From the NCBI GenBank assembly GCA_030429495.1, contig JAUIFH010000006.1, positions 1-64,000 on the forward strand: DNA of 64,000 bases. The letters run 5' to 3'. Under the pieces are notes generated by a model. The model saw only the letters and a list, made by a program, of their open reading frames with translations, made no database searches and was not told the DNA's origin. Shown piece after piece: positions 10,055-17,985 of the stretch; the stretch's first letter is position 1, and each line of letters starts with the position of its first letter. A program made the translations under genes and the position numbers. The stretch is from Alphaproteobacteria bacterium. Lineage in GTDB: Bacteria; Pseudomonadota; Alphaproteobacteria; Rhodobacterales; Rhodobacteraceae.

Positions 10055-10510
10055 TCAGCCGACCGGCAGGACCTGCCGCCGCACCATGGTACGCAGCGCA
10101 AAGGAGGAGCGGGTGGAGCGGATACCCGGCACCCGCATCAGCTTGTCCTCCAGAAAACGGTCAAAATCGGTAAGGTCGGCAGCGACGACGCGCAGGAGAA
10201 TGTCGCGCGACCCGGTCATGAGGTGGCATTCCATCACCCGGTCGAAGCCGCGCACGGCACGCTCGAAGGCCTCGATCGCGTCCTTCGCCTGCTTTTCCAG
10301 TTCGACCCAGACAAAGATCGACACCGGCAGGCCGATCCGGCCCTGGTCGATGCGAGCGGAATAGCCCTCGATCACGCCCTCGGCCTCCAGCCGCGCGAGG
10401 CGCCGGGCGCAGGGGGTCTGCGACAGCCCGACCTCGGTCGCGAGGTCGGTGACGGTCAGGCGTCCGTCGCGCTGAAGTGCCGCGAGGATGCGGCGGTCTA
10501 TCGCGTCCAT
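10055..10510 (-). CDS. Lrp/AsnC family transcriptional regulator
   Basis: This 151-aa protein has an N-terminal AsnC helix-turn-helix (LAALQRDGRLTVTDLA ... SQTPCARRLARLEAEG, residues 8-46) and a C-terminal RAM/AsnC ligand domain (about 65-140) with the usual GSRDILLRVV. The ATG at 10510 is chosen over in-frame upstream codons because it begins the standard MDAIDRRIL N-terminus. It is transcribed divergently from the leucine dehydrogenase gene across 132 bp containing a strong dyad, so it very likely controls that gene in response to branched-chain amino acids. Confidence 0.9.
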   Translation of the reverse strand: MDAIDRRILAALQRDGRLTVTDLATEVGLSQTPCARRLARLEAEGVIEGYSARIDQGRIGLPVSIFVWVELEKQAKDAIEAFERAVRGFDRVMECHLMTGSRDILLRVVAADLTDFDRFLEDKLMRVPGIRSTRSSFALRTMVRRQVLPVG

Positions 10511-10550
10511 GGTGAAATCCACCAAAAATTTTTGTCTACAAGGTATATAC

Positions 10551-10576
10551 CGCCAATACGAAGCATTCGTAAGGCG
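10551..10576. promoter_or_regulatory. Dyad operator between lrp-like gene and leucine dehydrogenase
   Basis: CGCC-AA-TACGAA-GCA-TTCGTA-A-GGCG: a perfect 6-bp inverted repeat around GCA, extended by CGCC/GGCG. It is centred about 55 bp from the regulator start and 80 bp from the dehydrogenase start, next to the A+T-rich patch AAAATTTTTGTCTACAAGG (10524-10542). Position and symmetry suggest the binding site of the adjacent Lrp-type regulator. Confidence 0.55.
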
Positions 10577-10642
10577 GAAAATGGCGAAAACCCTCACCTG
10601 CCCGGTGCTATGATTGCACCGACACCATTCAGGGAGCACCCC

Positions 10643-11692
10643 ATGCAGATCACCCCGGTCGAAACCGCCGAGCACGAGGAAGTCTATCGCGTGGAGGACC
10701 GCGAGGCGGGCCTCACCGGCTTCATCGCGGTGCATTCCACCCGGCTCGGCCCTGCGGCGGGCGGGCTTCGGATGCGGGTCTACCGCAGTGACGCAGAAGC
10801 GCTTGACGATGTGCTGCGGCTAAGCCGGGGCATGACGTTCAAGAACGCGGCGGCGGGCCTGCCACTCGGCGGCGGCAAGGCGGTGATCATGGGCGATCCG
10901 GCAAGGGCCAAGACGCCGGCGCTGCTGCGCGCCATGGGGCGCGCGGTCGACACGCTCGCGGGGCGCTACTGGACCGCCGAGGATATGGGCATGACGACCG
11001 CCGACATGGCGGTGATTGCCGGGGAAACCGCGTTCGTCGCGGGCCTTTCCGGGGGCGACTTCGCCTCGGGCGATCCGTCGCCCGTCACGGCGCGGGGCGT
11101 CTTCAACGCGGTCCGCTGCGCCGTGCGCCACCGACTTGGCCGCGCGGACCTCGACGGGCTTACCGTCGCGGTGCAGGGCCTCGGCAATGTCGGCTGGCAT
11201 CTCGCCGGCCTCCTGCACGGCGACGGCGCGCGTCTGATCGTCACCGACATCGACGCGGGCCGCGTCGCGCGGGCGGTCGCGGAATGGTCAGCCGAGGCGA
11301 TCGCGGAAGACATGATCTACGGTGCCGGCGCGGACGTCTTCGCGCCCTGCGCGATCGGCGGCATCCTGAACGCCCGGACCATCCCCGACCTGCGCGTCGC
11401 CGTGGTCGCGGGCGGTGCGAACAATCAGCTCGCCACCGACGAGGACGGCATCCGGCTGCAGGAACGCGGCATCCTCTATGCCCCCGACTTCGTCGCCAAC
11501 GGCGGCGGCATCATCAACGTAGCGGCCGAGATCCTGCGGGTCGGCAACCGCGCCGCCTGGGTTGCCGCGAAGCTTACCGCGCTCGATCAGACGATGGAGG
11601 CGATCCTGCGCGCGGCGGCGGCCGAAGGCACCGGCCCGAATGCCGTGGCCGAACGCATCGTGGCCGAGAGGATGGCGGCGGTGGCGGCCTGA
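10643..11692 (+). CDS. ldh: Leucine / branched-chain amino acid dehydrogenase
   Basis: This 349-aa Glu/Leu/Phe/Val dehydrogenase performs NAD-dependent oxidative deamination of branched-chain amino acids. The catalytic lysines are in MTFKNA (Lys67) and LPLGGGKA (Lys79), the mobile GAEDMGM-like region appears as TAEDMGMTTADM, and the Rossmann motif is VQGLGNVG (about 176-183). The ATG at 10643 is chosen because GGGAGCACCC lies just upstream and the longer open frame has no homology. Divergent from the Lrp-type regulator, which probably induces it. Confidence 0.88.
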   Translation: MQITPVETAEHEEVYRVEDREAGLTGFIAVHSTRLGPAAGGLRMRVYRSDAEALDDVLRLSRGMTFKNAAAGLPLGGGKAVIMGDPARAKTPALLRAMGRAVDTLAGRYWTAEDMGMTTADMAVIAGETAFVAGLSGGDFASGDPSPVTARGVFNAVRCAVRHRLGRADLDGLTVAVQGLGNVGWHLAGLLHGDGARLIVTDIDAGRVARAVAEWSAEAIAEDMIYGAGADVFAPCAIGGILNARTIPDLRVAVVAGGANNQLATDEDGIRLQERGILYAPDFVANGGGIINVAAEILRVGNRAAWVAAKLTALDQTMEAILRAAAAEGTGPNAVAERIVAERMAAVAA

Positions 11693-11753
11693 GCCCCTTG
11701 ACGGGCCGGCCCGACGGGAGGATCAATACCCTGCCCGACGAGGAGTGCCATCC

Positions 11754-11951
11754 ATGAGACTTTCGATTCCGGACATGTCGTGCGACCACTGCAAGGCGGC
11801 GGTGGAGCGCACGGTCATCGACATCGACAGCCGGGCGGACGTGATCGTCAACCTTTCGCGCAAGACGGCCGAGGTGAAGACGACCGCAGCGCCCGAGGCG
11901 ATCACCGCCGCGCTGAAGGCAGCGGGCTACCCGGCAACGATCCTCGGCTGA
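11754..11951 (+). CDS. Heavy-metal-associated (HMA) domain metallochaperone
   Basis: This 65-aa single HMA domain has the metal site MSCDHC (Cys10, Cys13), beta-alpha-beta-beta-alpha-beta pattern and final GYPATIL. Such proteins carry Cu(I), or sometimes Zn(II) or Hg(II), to P-type ATPases; no ATPase is adjacent, so the metal is not known. GAGGAGTGCCATCC before the ATG is a good ribosome-binding site. It lies 61 bases behind the leucine dehydrogenase gene, possibly co-transcribed. Confidence 0.88.
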   Translation: MRLSIPDMSCDHCKAAVERTVIDIDSRADVIVNLSRKTAEVKTTAAPEAITAALKAAGYPATILG

Positions 11952-12051
11952 CGCCGCGCGGTTGCGCGATGACCGTCCCCCGTGCATAGTCGGCCCTGCC
12001 GATACCCGCGCGCGAGACGCGGGGCCGGCAGGGAACACGGGACGGAACGGG

Positions 12052-12351
12052 ATGAAAACGGGTATTCTTGCGACAGCCGTCGCGCTGTCATCTGCCATTC
12101 CGGCAGCGGCGGGACCGATCGACAATGCATGCGTGCGATCGAACAGAACTGCCAGTCCACAGCTTTGTGCCTGCATCCAGAGGGTCGCCAACATGACCCT
12201 GACCGGCGCCGACCAGCGGCTTGCGGCGAAGTTCTTCGCAGATCCGGCCATGGCGCAGGAGGTGCGCCTGTCGGACCGCTCGTCGCACCGGGATTTCTGG
12301 GAACGCTACGTCACCTTCGGCAGCGCCGCCGAGCAGGTCTGCGGGCGCTGA
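12052..12351 (+). CDS. Small periplasmic cysteine-containing protein
   Basis: This 99-aa protein has a clear Sec signal peptide (MKTGILATAVALSSAIPAAA, cleavage after residue 20). The mature part carries four Cys (about 27, 39, 41 and 97), with CAC and a terminal VCGR, suggesting disulphides, and a helical segment with FFADPAMAQEVR. No named family is recognised; similar short secreted proteins are common in Rhodobacteraceae. The stop lies 10 bases from the convergent phosphatase gene. Confidence 0.65.
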   Translation: MKTGILATAVALSSAIPAAAGPIDNACVRSNRTASPQLCACIQRVANMTLTGADQRLAAKFFADPAMAQEVRLSDRSSHRDFWERYVTFGSAAEQVCGR

Positions 12352-12361
12352 TCCGGCCCGT

Positions 12362-12820
12362 TCAGCCGGCCTGCGCGAGCGTCGCGAGAAGCGCGTCGGC
12401 AGCTTTCTCGATCAAGTCCAGCGTGGCGTCGAAATCGCGCGTGTAGTAGGGGTCGGGCACCTCGTCCACCTCCGCGCCCGGCACAGCTTCGAGAAAGAGC
12501 CGGAGCGGGGTGACGTTCCCGGCGGGCCGCAGCCGCTCAAGCGCCGCGAGGTTTGCCCTGTCCATCGCCACGATCAGATCGAAGCCGTCGAAATCGGCAC
12601 CGCGCACCTGCCGCGCGCGTAGGGGCGCCAGGTCATAGCCACGCGCCGCCGCCGCCGCGATCATCGGCGGATAGGGCGCGTCGCCGACATGCCAGTCGCT
12701 GGTTCCGGCGCTGTCGAGCGCGAGGTTCTGCCCTGCGGCCCCGGCCTTGGCGCGAACCACCGCCTCGGCCGCAGGAGAGCGGCAGATATTGCCGAGGCAG
12801 ACAAACAGGATACGCTTCAT
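12362..12820 (-). CDS. Low-molecular-weight protein-tyrosine phosphatase
   Basis: This 152-aa cytosolic phosphatase has a catalytic loop CLGNICRS with nucleophile Cys8 and Arg14, and a DPYY motif supplying the general acid Asp123. The length is normal for the family. Start ATG at 12820 is used because the family begins MK-hydrophobic-VC; the extension upstream overlaps the divergent sirtuin gene. It is separated from cobB by 41 bases, so the two share a promoter gap. Bacterial members act on tyrosine kinases of polysaccharide export or on arsenate; the capsule genes are far away, so its partner is uncertain. Confidence 0.92.
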   Translation of the reverse strand: MKRILFVCLGNICRSPAAEAVVRAKAGAAGQNLALDSAGTSDWHVGDAPYPPMIAAAAARGYDLAPLRARQVRGADFDGFDLIVAMDRANLAALERLRPAGNVTPLRLFLEAVPGAEVDEVPDPYYTRDFDATLDLIEKAADALLATLAQAG

Positions 12821-12861
12821 GGCGGGGCCTCCCGCCCCGGCCATGACAGAAGGAGATACCG

Positions 12862-13566
12862 ATGTCAAAAGCCGGCCCTATCGTGATCCTCACCGGCGCC
12901 GGGATCTCGGCGGAAAGCGGGCTGGGCACGTTTCGCGACGTGGGCGGACTCTGGTCACGCTACGACTGGCGCGATCTGGCCACGCCCGAGGGCTTCGCGC
13001 GCGATCCGGGCTTCGTGCTCGACTTCTACAACTGGCGGCGCGAACGGGTGCGCGCGGCCGAACCGAACGCCGCCCACCGGGCGCTTGCCCGGCTTCAGGC
13101 CGGCTGGCCCGACCCGGTCACGCTGGTGACGCAGAATGTCGACGATCTGCACGAACGCGCCGGAAGCGCCGAGGTCATCCACATGCATGGCACGCATCTG
13201 ACCGCGCTCTGCGCCGCCTGCGGCCACCGCTGGCCCGCACCCGATGTGATGCGCCCCGCCGACCCCTGCCCCGCCTGCGCGCGGGGCGCCGCGCGGCCCG
13301 ATGTCGTCTGGTTCGGCGAAACCCCCTATCATCTCGACCGGATCGGCGCCGCGCTCGAAGAGGCAGCTGTCTTCGTCTCGATCGGCACGTCGGGAACGGT
13401 CTATCCCGCAGCCGGCTTCGCCGCCGCCGCCCGCGCCGCTGGCGCAAGGACGATCGAACTTAACCTTGAGCCATCGGAAAACGCCGCCCTTTTCGACACC
13501 GCGCATCACGGCAAGGCCAGCGATGTCGTTCCCGCCTGGGTCGATACGCTCCTTTCTGCGCCCTGA
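12862..13566 (+). CDS. cobB: NAD-dependent protein deacylase, sirtuin CobB
   Basis: This 234-aa sirtuin has NAD-binding GAGIS (12-16) and FRDVGGLW, QNVD (91-94), catalytic His109 in MHGTH, and zinc ligands Cys117, Cys120, Cys136 and Cys139. Tyr56 and Arg59 in FYNWRR occupy the class III positions that bind negatively charged acyl groups, so desuccinylase/demalonylase activity is likely in addition to deacetylation (known for E. coli CobB and SIRT5). The AAGGAGATACC ribosome-binding site is near perfect. Cytosolic; likely reverses acylation of metabolic enzymes. Confidence 0.93.
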   Translation: MSKAGPIVILTGAGISAESGLGTFRDVGGLWSRYDWRDLATPEGFARDPGFVLDFYNWRRERVRAAEPNAAHRALARLQAGWPDPVTLVTQNVDDLHERAGSAEVIHMHGTHLTALCAACGHRWPAPDVMRPADPCPACARGAARPDVVWFGETPYHLDRIGAALEEAAVFVSIGTSGTVYPAAGFAAAARAAGARTIELNLEPSENAALFDTAHHGKASDVVPAWVDTLLSAP

Positions 13567-13631
13567 TCACTTTCTGTCCGCAAACACTTCGGGGGAATCC
13601 CCGCGACAGCGGGGATGGGGGCAGCGCCCCC
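13567..13631. repeat. Short 3'-flanking repeat plus G+C hairpins after cobB
   Basis: Immediately after the cobB stop, TCACTTTCTGTCCG begins a segment that recurs in reverse orientation at 60381-60414 (CGGACAGAAAGTGA). It is followed by hairpins GGGGAATCCCC and GGGGGCAGCGCCCCC (13617-13631) that probably end both convergent transcripts, though no T-run follows. The same two-part design (short conserved word behind a gene end) suggests a dispersed 3' flanking element. Confidence 0.55.
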
Positions 13632-13647
13632 GGGGACGCCCGGGGGA

Positions 13648-14199
13648 TCACCGGAAGGCCGGACCGTGGGCCCAGATCGTCAGTGACCAGCGTTCGCCCG
13701 CAGTGACCGGCGTCACCCGATGCAGGACGAAGCTCGGGAACAGCACCGCCGCGCCGCAGGCCTGCGCGGCCTCGCGGATCGCGGCATCTGGCATGAGTTC
13801 CAGGACCCCGCCGGAATAGCTGCCGGGATCGGAAAGCTGTACCACCATGGTCAATTTGCGCCGCGCCGCAACGACGCCAGCACCGATATCCGAATGCCAG
13901 TCGAAATGCCCCTCGCGCTCGGCCCCGTAGCGGGCGACCTGCGCGCTCTCGGCAAATTCGCTCAGCGCGAAGTCGTAGGCTTCGCGGTTCGCGCGGGCGA
14001 CAAGCGTGATGATCCGGTCCATCACCCAGCCCGTCCCCTCACGTTCGTCCAGCCAGGCAAGATCGGAGCGGCGGACATTGTGGTCGGCGGCGTTGCGCAC
14101 GAGGCCGGCATCGGCAAGCGGCGCGGTGCGGGCAACCTCGATGATGCGGTCGCATTCGGCCGGGGAGAACGCGTCGGGCAGCGTATAGGGCGTGAACAC
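13648..14199 (-). CDS. 2-oxoglutarate/Fe(II) oxygenase, prolyl-hydroxylase-like
   Basis: This 183-aa double-stranded beta-helix oxygenase has iron ligands in WHSD (His102, Asp104) and LHRVTPV (His160), with Arg170 in GERWSLTIW binding 2-oxoglutarate. The arrangement matches the PKHD/prolyl 4-hydroxylase alpha-like group. It should hydroxylate a protein or small molecule using O2 in the cytosol; the substrate is unknown. It is convergent with cobB and 114 bp away from the copper chaperone gene, so likely monocistronic. Confidence 0.85.
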   Translation of the reverse strand: MFTPYTLPDAFSPAECDRIIEVARTAPLADAGLVRNAADHNVRRSDLAWLDEREGTGWVMDRIITLVARANREAYDFALSEFAESAQVARYGAEREGHFDWHSDIGAGVVAARRKLTMVVQLSDPGSYSGGVLELMPDAAIREAAQACGAAVLFPSFVLHRVTPVTAGERWSLTIWAHGPAFR

Positions 14200-14281
14200 G
14201 GGAGGCGACTCACCAAGGGGCCGGGATCAGGCCAGATGCACCGGAACCCGATCCTTGTCCATTCCCTATCTTCAGGGGGTT

Positions 14282-14302
14282 GAGGGCGGTCACGCCGCCC
14301 TC
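14282..14302 (-). terminator. Hairpin behind the copper chaperone gene
   Basis: GAGGGCGG / CCGCCCTC form a perfect 8-bp stem with a 5-base loop, 12 bases downstream of the PCu(A)C stop on the minus strand. There is no T-run after it, so it could act by pausing or with Rho. Confidence 0.5.
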
Positions 14303-14313
14303 AGGCCGGTGTG

Positions 14314-14745
14314 TCAGCGGGCGTTGTCGACCGGGATCTCGACCACGATCTCGCCGGCCTTTTCGAAGGTCAGCGTGACCGAGACGGTGTCGCCCTCTGC
14401 CGGACGCTCGGTAAGGCCCATGAACATCACGTGGTCGCCGCCGCGCGCCAGCGCATGGCTACCGCCGGCCGGGATCACGAAACCCTCGGGCACATGCATC
14501 ATCTGCATCGTGCCGTCGGAACCGGCCTTGTGGGTATGCAGTTCCACCTTCTTCGAGATCGTGCCCGCGGCGTCGACCAGACGGTCATCCTCCGCGCCGA
14601 CATTCTCGATCACCATGAAGGCCGCGCCGGCCATACCGCCCGGCATGAAGCGGGCATAGGGGTCAGAGACGGTGATATCCCCGGCAAGGGCGGGAAGTGC
14701 AGCAAAGAAGCCAAGCCCGACGAGGGCGGGTTTGAGGAAAGTCAT
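14314..14745 (-). CDS. Periplasmic copper chaperone PCu(A)C
   Basis: This 143-aa protein has a signal peptide (residues 1-21, cleavage after ALA) and a cupredoxin-like PCu(A)C domain. The Cu(I) site is visible as His70/His72 in ELHTH, the Met-rich TMQMMH stretch (80-84) and HVM (105-107). It delivers Cu to cytochrome c oxidase CuA or CuB centres in the periplasm. The divergent or co-transcribed DUF2946-like gene 41 bases upstream on the same strand (14787-15143) is a common partner, so the two probably form a copper-handling operon. Confidence 0.9.
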   Translation of the reverse strand: MTFLKPALVGLGFFAALPALAGDITVSDPYARFMPGGMAGAAFMVIENVGAEDDRLVDAAGTISKKVELHTHKAGSDGTMQMMHVPEGFVIPAGGSHALARGGDHVMFMGLTERPAEGDTVSVTLTFEKAGEIVVEIPVDNAR

Positions 14746-14786
14746 CGTTTCATCCTTTGGTTCGTTGGTCTGATATGCAGGGAAGA

Positions 14787-15143
14787 TCAGAGCCGAACCG
14801 GGGGATCGCGGGCGCGCAAGGCGGGACCCGCCCGCAGGGCGACGGGTCTGGCCGGGCTGGCGGCGGCGCGTTCACCCGCTGTGGCCGGGCGCTCGATGGC
14901 GACGGCGACAAGCGACAGGGCGGCGAGCAGCCCCAGCGCCAGATCGGGGCAGAGATGTGCGCCGCCGGTGGGTTCGCCGTTCGCGTCAAGCGTGATCTGG
15001 ACGAGACCGCCGCCGGAGCAGAGCACCAGCACCTCGCCGCCCGCGCGGGTTTGGCCGCGCGCGGATGCCGCCAGAACGCTCATCCCGGCAAGGGAGAGCG
15101 CCAGCGTCAAGGCCAGAATCGTGCGAAGCGGAGCGCGCGTCAT
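14787..15143 (-). CDS. DUF2946-like membrane protein, copper-associated
   Basis: This 118-aa protein has an N-terminal hydrophobic segment (about 8-26), the motif VLCSGGGLVQITLD (about 39-52), HLCPDLAL (63-70) and a second hydrophobic segment (about 68-83). The paired CSGG and HxCPD motifs are those of DUF2946-type proteins encoded next to PCu(A)C. Usually the second motif reads CPDC; here it is CPDL, so one Cys is missing. Role inferred from context: copper uptake or delivery to the oxidase. The Ala/Arg/Pro-rich C-terminal tail is probably disordered. Confidence 0.6.
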   Translation of the reverse strand: MTRAPLRTILALTLALSLAGMSVLAASARGQTRAGGEVLVLCSGGGLVQITLDANGEPTGGAHLCPDLALGLLAALSLVAVAIERPATAGERAAASPARPVALRAGPALRARDPPVRL

Positions 15144-15190
15144 TCCGACTAGATAGGGCCGCGACAGCGCGAAGGGAACCGGGCAAAACG

Positions 15191-15222
15191 AAGCGGCCCC
15201 GCCGGTGAAGGCGGGGCCGCTT
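15191..15222. terminator. Strong G+C hairpin terminator behind rpmB
   Basis: AAGCGGCCCCGCC and GGCGGGGCCGCTT form a perfect 13-bp stem with a 6-base loop, 22 bases after the rpmB stop. On the minus strand it is followed by CGTTTTGCC, a short T-run, fitting an intrinsic terminator; symmetry would allow action in both directions. Confidence 0.8.
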
Positions 15223-15244
15223 CCGTTCGGTCCGTCGTGACGGG

Positions 15245-15532
15245 TCAGGCCGCGGCCTGAGCCTTCGCGATCTCTTTCTTGATCTTCAGCGCCTTCGCCG
15301 ACAGCTCGTCATCCTTCGCCTTGGCGAGGAAGGCGTCGAGCCCGCCGCGATGGTCGACCGAGCGCAGGGCGGCGGCCGAGATCTTCAGCTTGAAGGACTG
15401 GCCGAGCGCGTCGGAGATCAGCGTCACATCGTTCAGGTTCGGCAGGAAACGGCGGCGCGACTTGTTGTTCGCGTGGCTCACGTTGTTGCCCGACATCGGG
15501 CCCTTACCGGTCAGTTCGCAAACGCGCGACAT
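15245..15532 (-). CDS. rpmB: 50S ribosomal protein L28
   Basis: This 95-aa basic protein begins [20 protein letters not shown], the canonical L28 start, followed by [11 protein letters not shown] and [21 protein letters not shown]. It is the usual alphaproteobacterial length with an alanine-rich C-terminal helix. It binds 23S rRNA in the large subunit. GGAACGAAACC precedes the ATG. Monocistronic, ended by the strong hairpin at 15191-15222. Confidence 0.97.
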   Translation of the reverse strand: MSRVCELTGKGPMSGNNVSHANNKSRRRFLPNLNDVTLISDALGQSFKLKISAAALRSVDHRGGLDAFLAKAKDDELSAKALKIKKEIAKAQAAA

Positions 15533-15693
15533 GGTTTCGTTCCTTGTTTCTCGGGCCTCTCGCCCGGCATTCCTATACCATCAGCGGGCCCCGCAGTGCG
15601 GCGCCCCGAATTCCGTCCGCGGGGCATAAGGGCAAAGCCGGGCGTCGTCAAGCGATTCATGCCGCGTCCTTGCCAGAGCGCGGCGGCCCGTGG

Positions 15694-16389
15694 TCAGCCC
15701 CCGCGCGCCGCATGGGGAAAGGCCGCAGCAAAGGCGCGCTCCCCCTCCGCCGTGAAGGCGAGCGTGCGGGTCCCGCGCATCCGGTGTGCCCAGCCCCGCG
15801 ACTCGATCGCGGTCAGGAAGGCGCGGCCCATGCGCCCGCCCAGATGGCTGCGGCGCGCGCTCCAGTCAAGGCATTCGCGGCAATGCGGCGGCCGTTTGCC
15901 TAAGAAATCCTCCGGTCCGATACCGAAGCCGCGCGCGAACTCCCAGCCCTCAGGGCTGAGTGTCAGACCTGAGGGGGCAACGCTCAGGTAACCGCGCGCG
16001 ACAAGGCTGTCGTAGAGCTGCACGCCCCGGTCGCCGGCGAGGTGGTTGTAGCAGACCCGCGCCTTGCGCAGCGCCGGATCGCGCGGGCCGGTCGCGGTCT
16101 TCGGCGCGGCGAGGCCTGCCGCGAATCCGCTCAGCGCCTCGATCACGCCGGCGGCCTCTTCGGAGGCGAGCGCGAAATACTTGTGCCGCCCCTGCTTGCG
16201 CGGCGCGACGAGACCCCCGGCCTCAAGCTGCGCCAGATGGCTGGAAGCGGTGGGAAGGCCCACACCGGCCTCTGCCGCGAGTTCGCTGACTGTCAGCGCC
16301 TGCCCGCGCATCAGGGCGAGCAAGATGCCGGAGCGCGCCGGATCGCCGATCAGCGCGGCGACGCGGGCAATGTTAGGGCTTTCTGCCAT
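15694..16389 (-). CDS. ArsR-family helix-turn-helix regulator with C-terminal extension
   Basis: This 231-aa protein has an N-terminal winged helix of the ArsR type: LIGDPARSGILLALM (13-27), LTVSELAAEAGVGLPTASSH and LAQLEAGGLV (32-61), then RHKYFALA. Residues 100-231 form an additional domain containing CYNHLAGD, Cys170, Cys173 (PHCRECLDW) that could bind metal or sense thiols; the layout resembles the YczG/DUF2087-like long ArsR proteins. The start ATG at 16389 is used because it gives the usual short MAES N-terminus. Divergent from the DUF1127 gene. Confidence 0.85.
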   Translation of the reverse strand: MAESPNIARVAALIGDPARSGILLALMRGQALTVSELAAEAGVGLPTASSHLAQLEAGGLVAPRKQGRHKYFALASEEAAGVIEALSGFAAGLAAPKTATGPRDPALRKARVCYNHLAGDRGVQLYDSLVARGYLSVAPSGLTLSPEGWEFARGFGIGPEDFLGKRPPHCRECLDWSARRSHLGGRMGRAFLTAIESRGWAHRMRGTRTLAFTAEGERAFAAAFPHAARGG

Positions 16390-16461
16390 AGTTCGATGGT
16401 AAGCGAAGCATGATGCGCAAGCAAGCGGCGACACTGGGGGCAGAGCCGGAAAGGACCCCAG

Positions 16462-16659
16462 ATGAGAACCCGAACCACGCCCATTCACCTGCCGCGCACC
16501 GGCATCATCCGACACCTCACCGCGACCCTCACCTGCTGGCACACGCGACGGCGAAGCCGGCTGGCGCTTTCCCGGCTTTGCCCGCATCTGCTGTGTGACG
16601 TCGGCCTGTCGTCCGACGTTGCAGATGCAGAGGTGCGGCGACCGTTCTGGCGCCGCTGA
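16462..16659 (+). CDS. DUF1127 (YjiS-like) small protein
   Basis: This 65-aa protein has the DUF1127 motif at its end: [35 protein letters not shown] (split here as residues 29-47 and 48-64), an arginine-rich amphipathic helix, VGLSS in the place of the usual IGLSR, and terminal PFW. Members are small, basic and often stress- or phosphate-regulated RNA-related proteins in Rhodobacterales. GAAAGGACCCCAG before ATG acts as ribosome-binding site. It is divergent from the ArsR gene, across 72 bp. Confidence 0.8.
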   Translation: MRTRTTPIHLPRTGIIRHLTATLTCWHTRRRSRLALSRLCPHLLCDVGLSSDVADAEVRRPFWRR

Positions 16660-16699
16660 CGGGCTTGCGGCCCGGCGCGCGGGCGATCAAACTCGCGCC

Positions 16700-17314
16700 A
16701 TGCCGCATGATGATTCCGATCACCCGCACGCCCTCCTGCCCTCTGACCCAGCGCTTCGGGTCAAGGCGCTGGAAACCCTCCTGACCGCCAAGGGTCTTGT
16801 CGATCCGGCGGCGCTGGACGCCATTCTCGACACCTACGAACGCAAGGTCGGCCCGCATCTGGGCGCGCAGGCCGTCGCGCGGGCCTGGAGCGATCCGGCC
16901 TTCCGCGAGCGGCTGCTGACTGATGCGACCGCGGCGATCGGAGAGCTTGGAATAACCGGGCGTCAGGGCGAGCATGTCGTGGCAGTGGAGAACACGCCCG
17001 AGACGCACAACATGGTCGTCTGCACGCTCTGCTCCTGCTACCCGTGGCCCCTGCTGGGCATTCCGCCGGCGTGGTACAAATCCGACGCCTACCGCGCGCG
17101 GGCGGTGCGCGAGCCGCGCAAGGTGCTGGCGGAGTTCGGCGTGACCCTGCCCGAGGGGCAGGCGGTCCGGGTCTGGGATTCGACGGCGGAGGTCCGCTAC
17201 CTCGTCATCCCGATGCGCCCCGAGGGAACGGAGGGGCTGGACGAAACCGCGCTCGCCGCCCTCGTCAGCCGCGACAGCATGATCGGGACCGGCGTGGCGG
17301 AGGCCCCGAAGTGA
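16700..17314 (+). CDS. nthA: Nitrile hydratase subunit alpha, cobalt type
   Basis: This 204-aa alpha subunit carries the metal claw VCTLCSC (Cys108, Cys111, Cys113); Thr109 between the first two residues is the signature of the Co(III) type, whereas Fe types have Ser. [15 protein letters not shown] follows as in the family. With the beta subunit it hydrates nitriles to amides in the cytosol; two cysteines become sulfinic and sulfenic acids. First gene of a three-gene operon; its stop overlaps the beta start (GTGA). Confidence 0.93.
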   Translation: MPHDDSDHPHALLPSDPALRVKALETLLTAKGLVDPAALDAILDTYERKVGPHLGAQAVARAWSDPAFRERLLTDATAAIGELGITGRQGEHVVAVENTPETHNMVVCTLCSCYPWPLLGIPPAWYKSDAYRARAVREPRKVLAEFGVTLPEGQAVRVWDSTAEVRYLVIPMRPEGTEGLDETALAALVSRDSMIGTGVAEAPK

Positions 17315-17985
17315 CGCGGGTGCATGACATGGGCGGGCGCTATGGCGACGGCGCGGTCGTGCCCGAACCGCAGGGGATCGTGCCCTTTGTCGAGGAATGG
17401 CACCGCAAGGCGCTGGCGCTGACACTGGCCTCGGGCGGGATTGGCGCGTGGTCGATCGACACGTCGCGCCATGCGCGCGAAACTCTGGCGCCCAAGGACT
17501 ACGCGCGCTTTTCCTATTACGAGAAATGGATCGCGGCACTGGCCGACCTGCTGGTGGATGCCGGCCTCGTCACCCGCGCGGAGCTGGAGGCGGGAACGGC
17601 CGCGCCTGCGCCCGCGCATGAACGGCAACTCCGCGCCGACGCCGTGGCCGGGGTGCTGGCGCGTGGCTCGCCCTATACCCGTCCCTGCGACGCGACACCG
17701 GCCTATGCGCCAGGCGACCGCGTGCGCACCCGCCTGCCGGCGCGGAACGTGCTTGTTCCCGGCGGCCATACCCGCCTGCCCGCCTATGCAGCCGGACGGG
17801 TCGGAACCGTCGTTCTGAGCCACGGCTGCCACGTCCTGCCGGATGCGAACGCCCACAGGCTTGGCGAGCAGCCGGAGCCGCTCTATGCCGTGGCCTTCGC
17901 CGCGGCCGACCTTTGGGGTGAGGCCGAAAGCCCGGGCGACACCGTGACGCTCGACCTCTGGCAGAGCTATCTGGAACCGGCATGA
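17311..17985 (+). CDS. nthB: Nitrile hydratase subunit beta
   Basis: The 224-aa product begins at GTG 17311 in a GTGA overlap with nth[12 protein letters not shown] matches the family N-terminus, so the alternative GTG at 17320 is also possible. Residues around [15 protein letters not shown] and YYEKWIAAL form the N-terminal helical part. The C-terminal beta barrel begins near [10 protein letters not shown] and includes [16 protein letters not shown] and LYAVAF, matching the canonical beta-subunit fold that packs over the alpha active site. It lies between nthA and the activator gene. Confidence 0.93.
   Translation: MTRVHDMGGRYGDGAVVPEPQGIVPFVEEWHRKALALTLASGGIGAWSIDTSRHARETLAPKDYARFSYYEKWIAALADLLVDAGLVTRAELEAGTAAPAPAHERQLRADAVAGVLARGSPYTRPCDATPAYAPGDRVRTRLPARNVLVPGGHTRLPAYAAGRVGTVVLSHGCHVLPDANAHRLGEQPEPLYAVAFAAADLWGEAESPGDTVTLDLWQSYLEPA

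Noticed and set aside
9042-10364. 440-codon open frame antisense to the dehydrogenase and spanning acyP
   Set aside because: It crosses three well-supported genes in other frames; composition is Arg/Gly-biased and no start or domain supports it.
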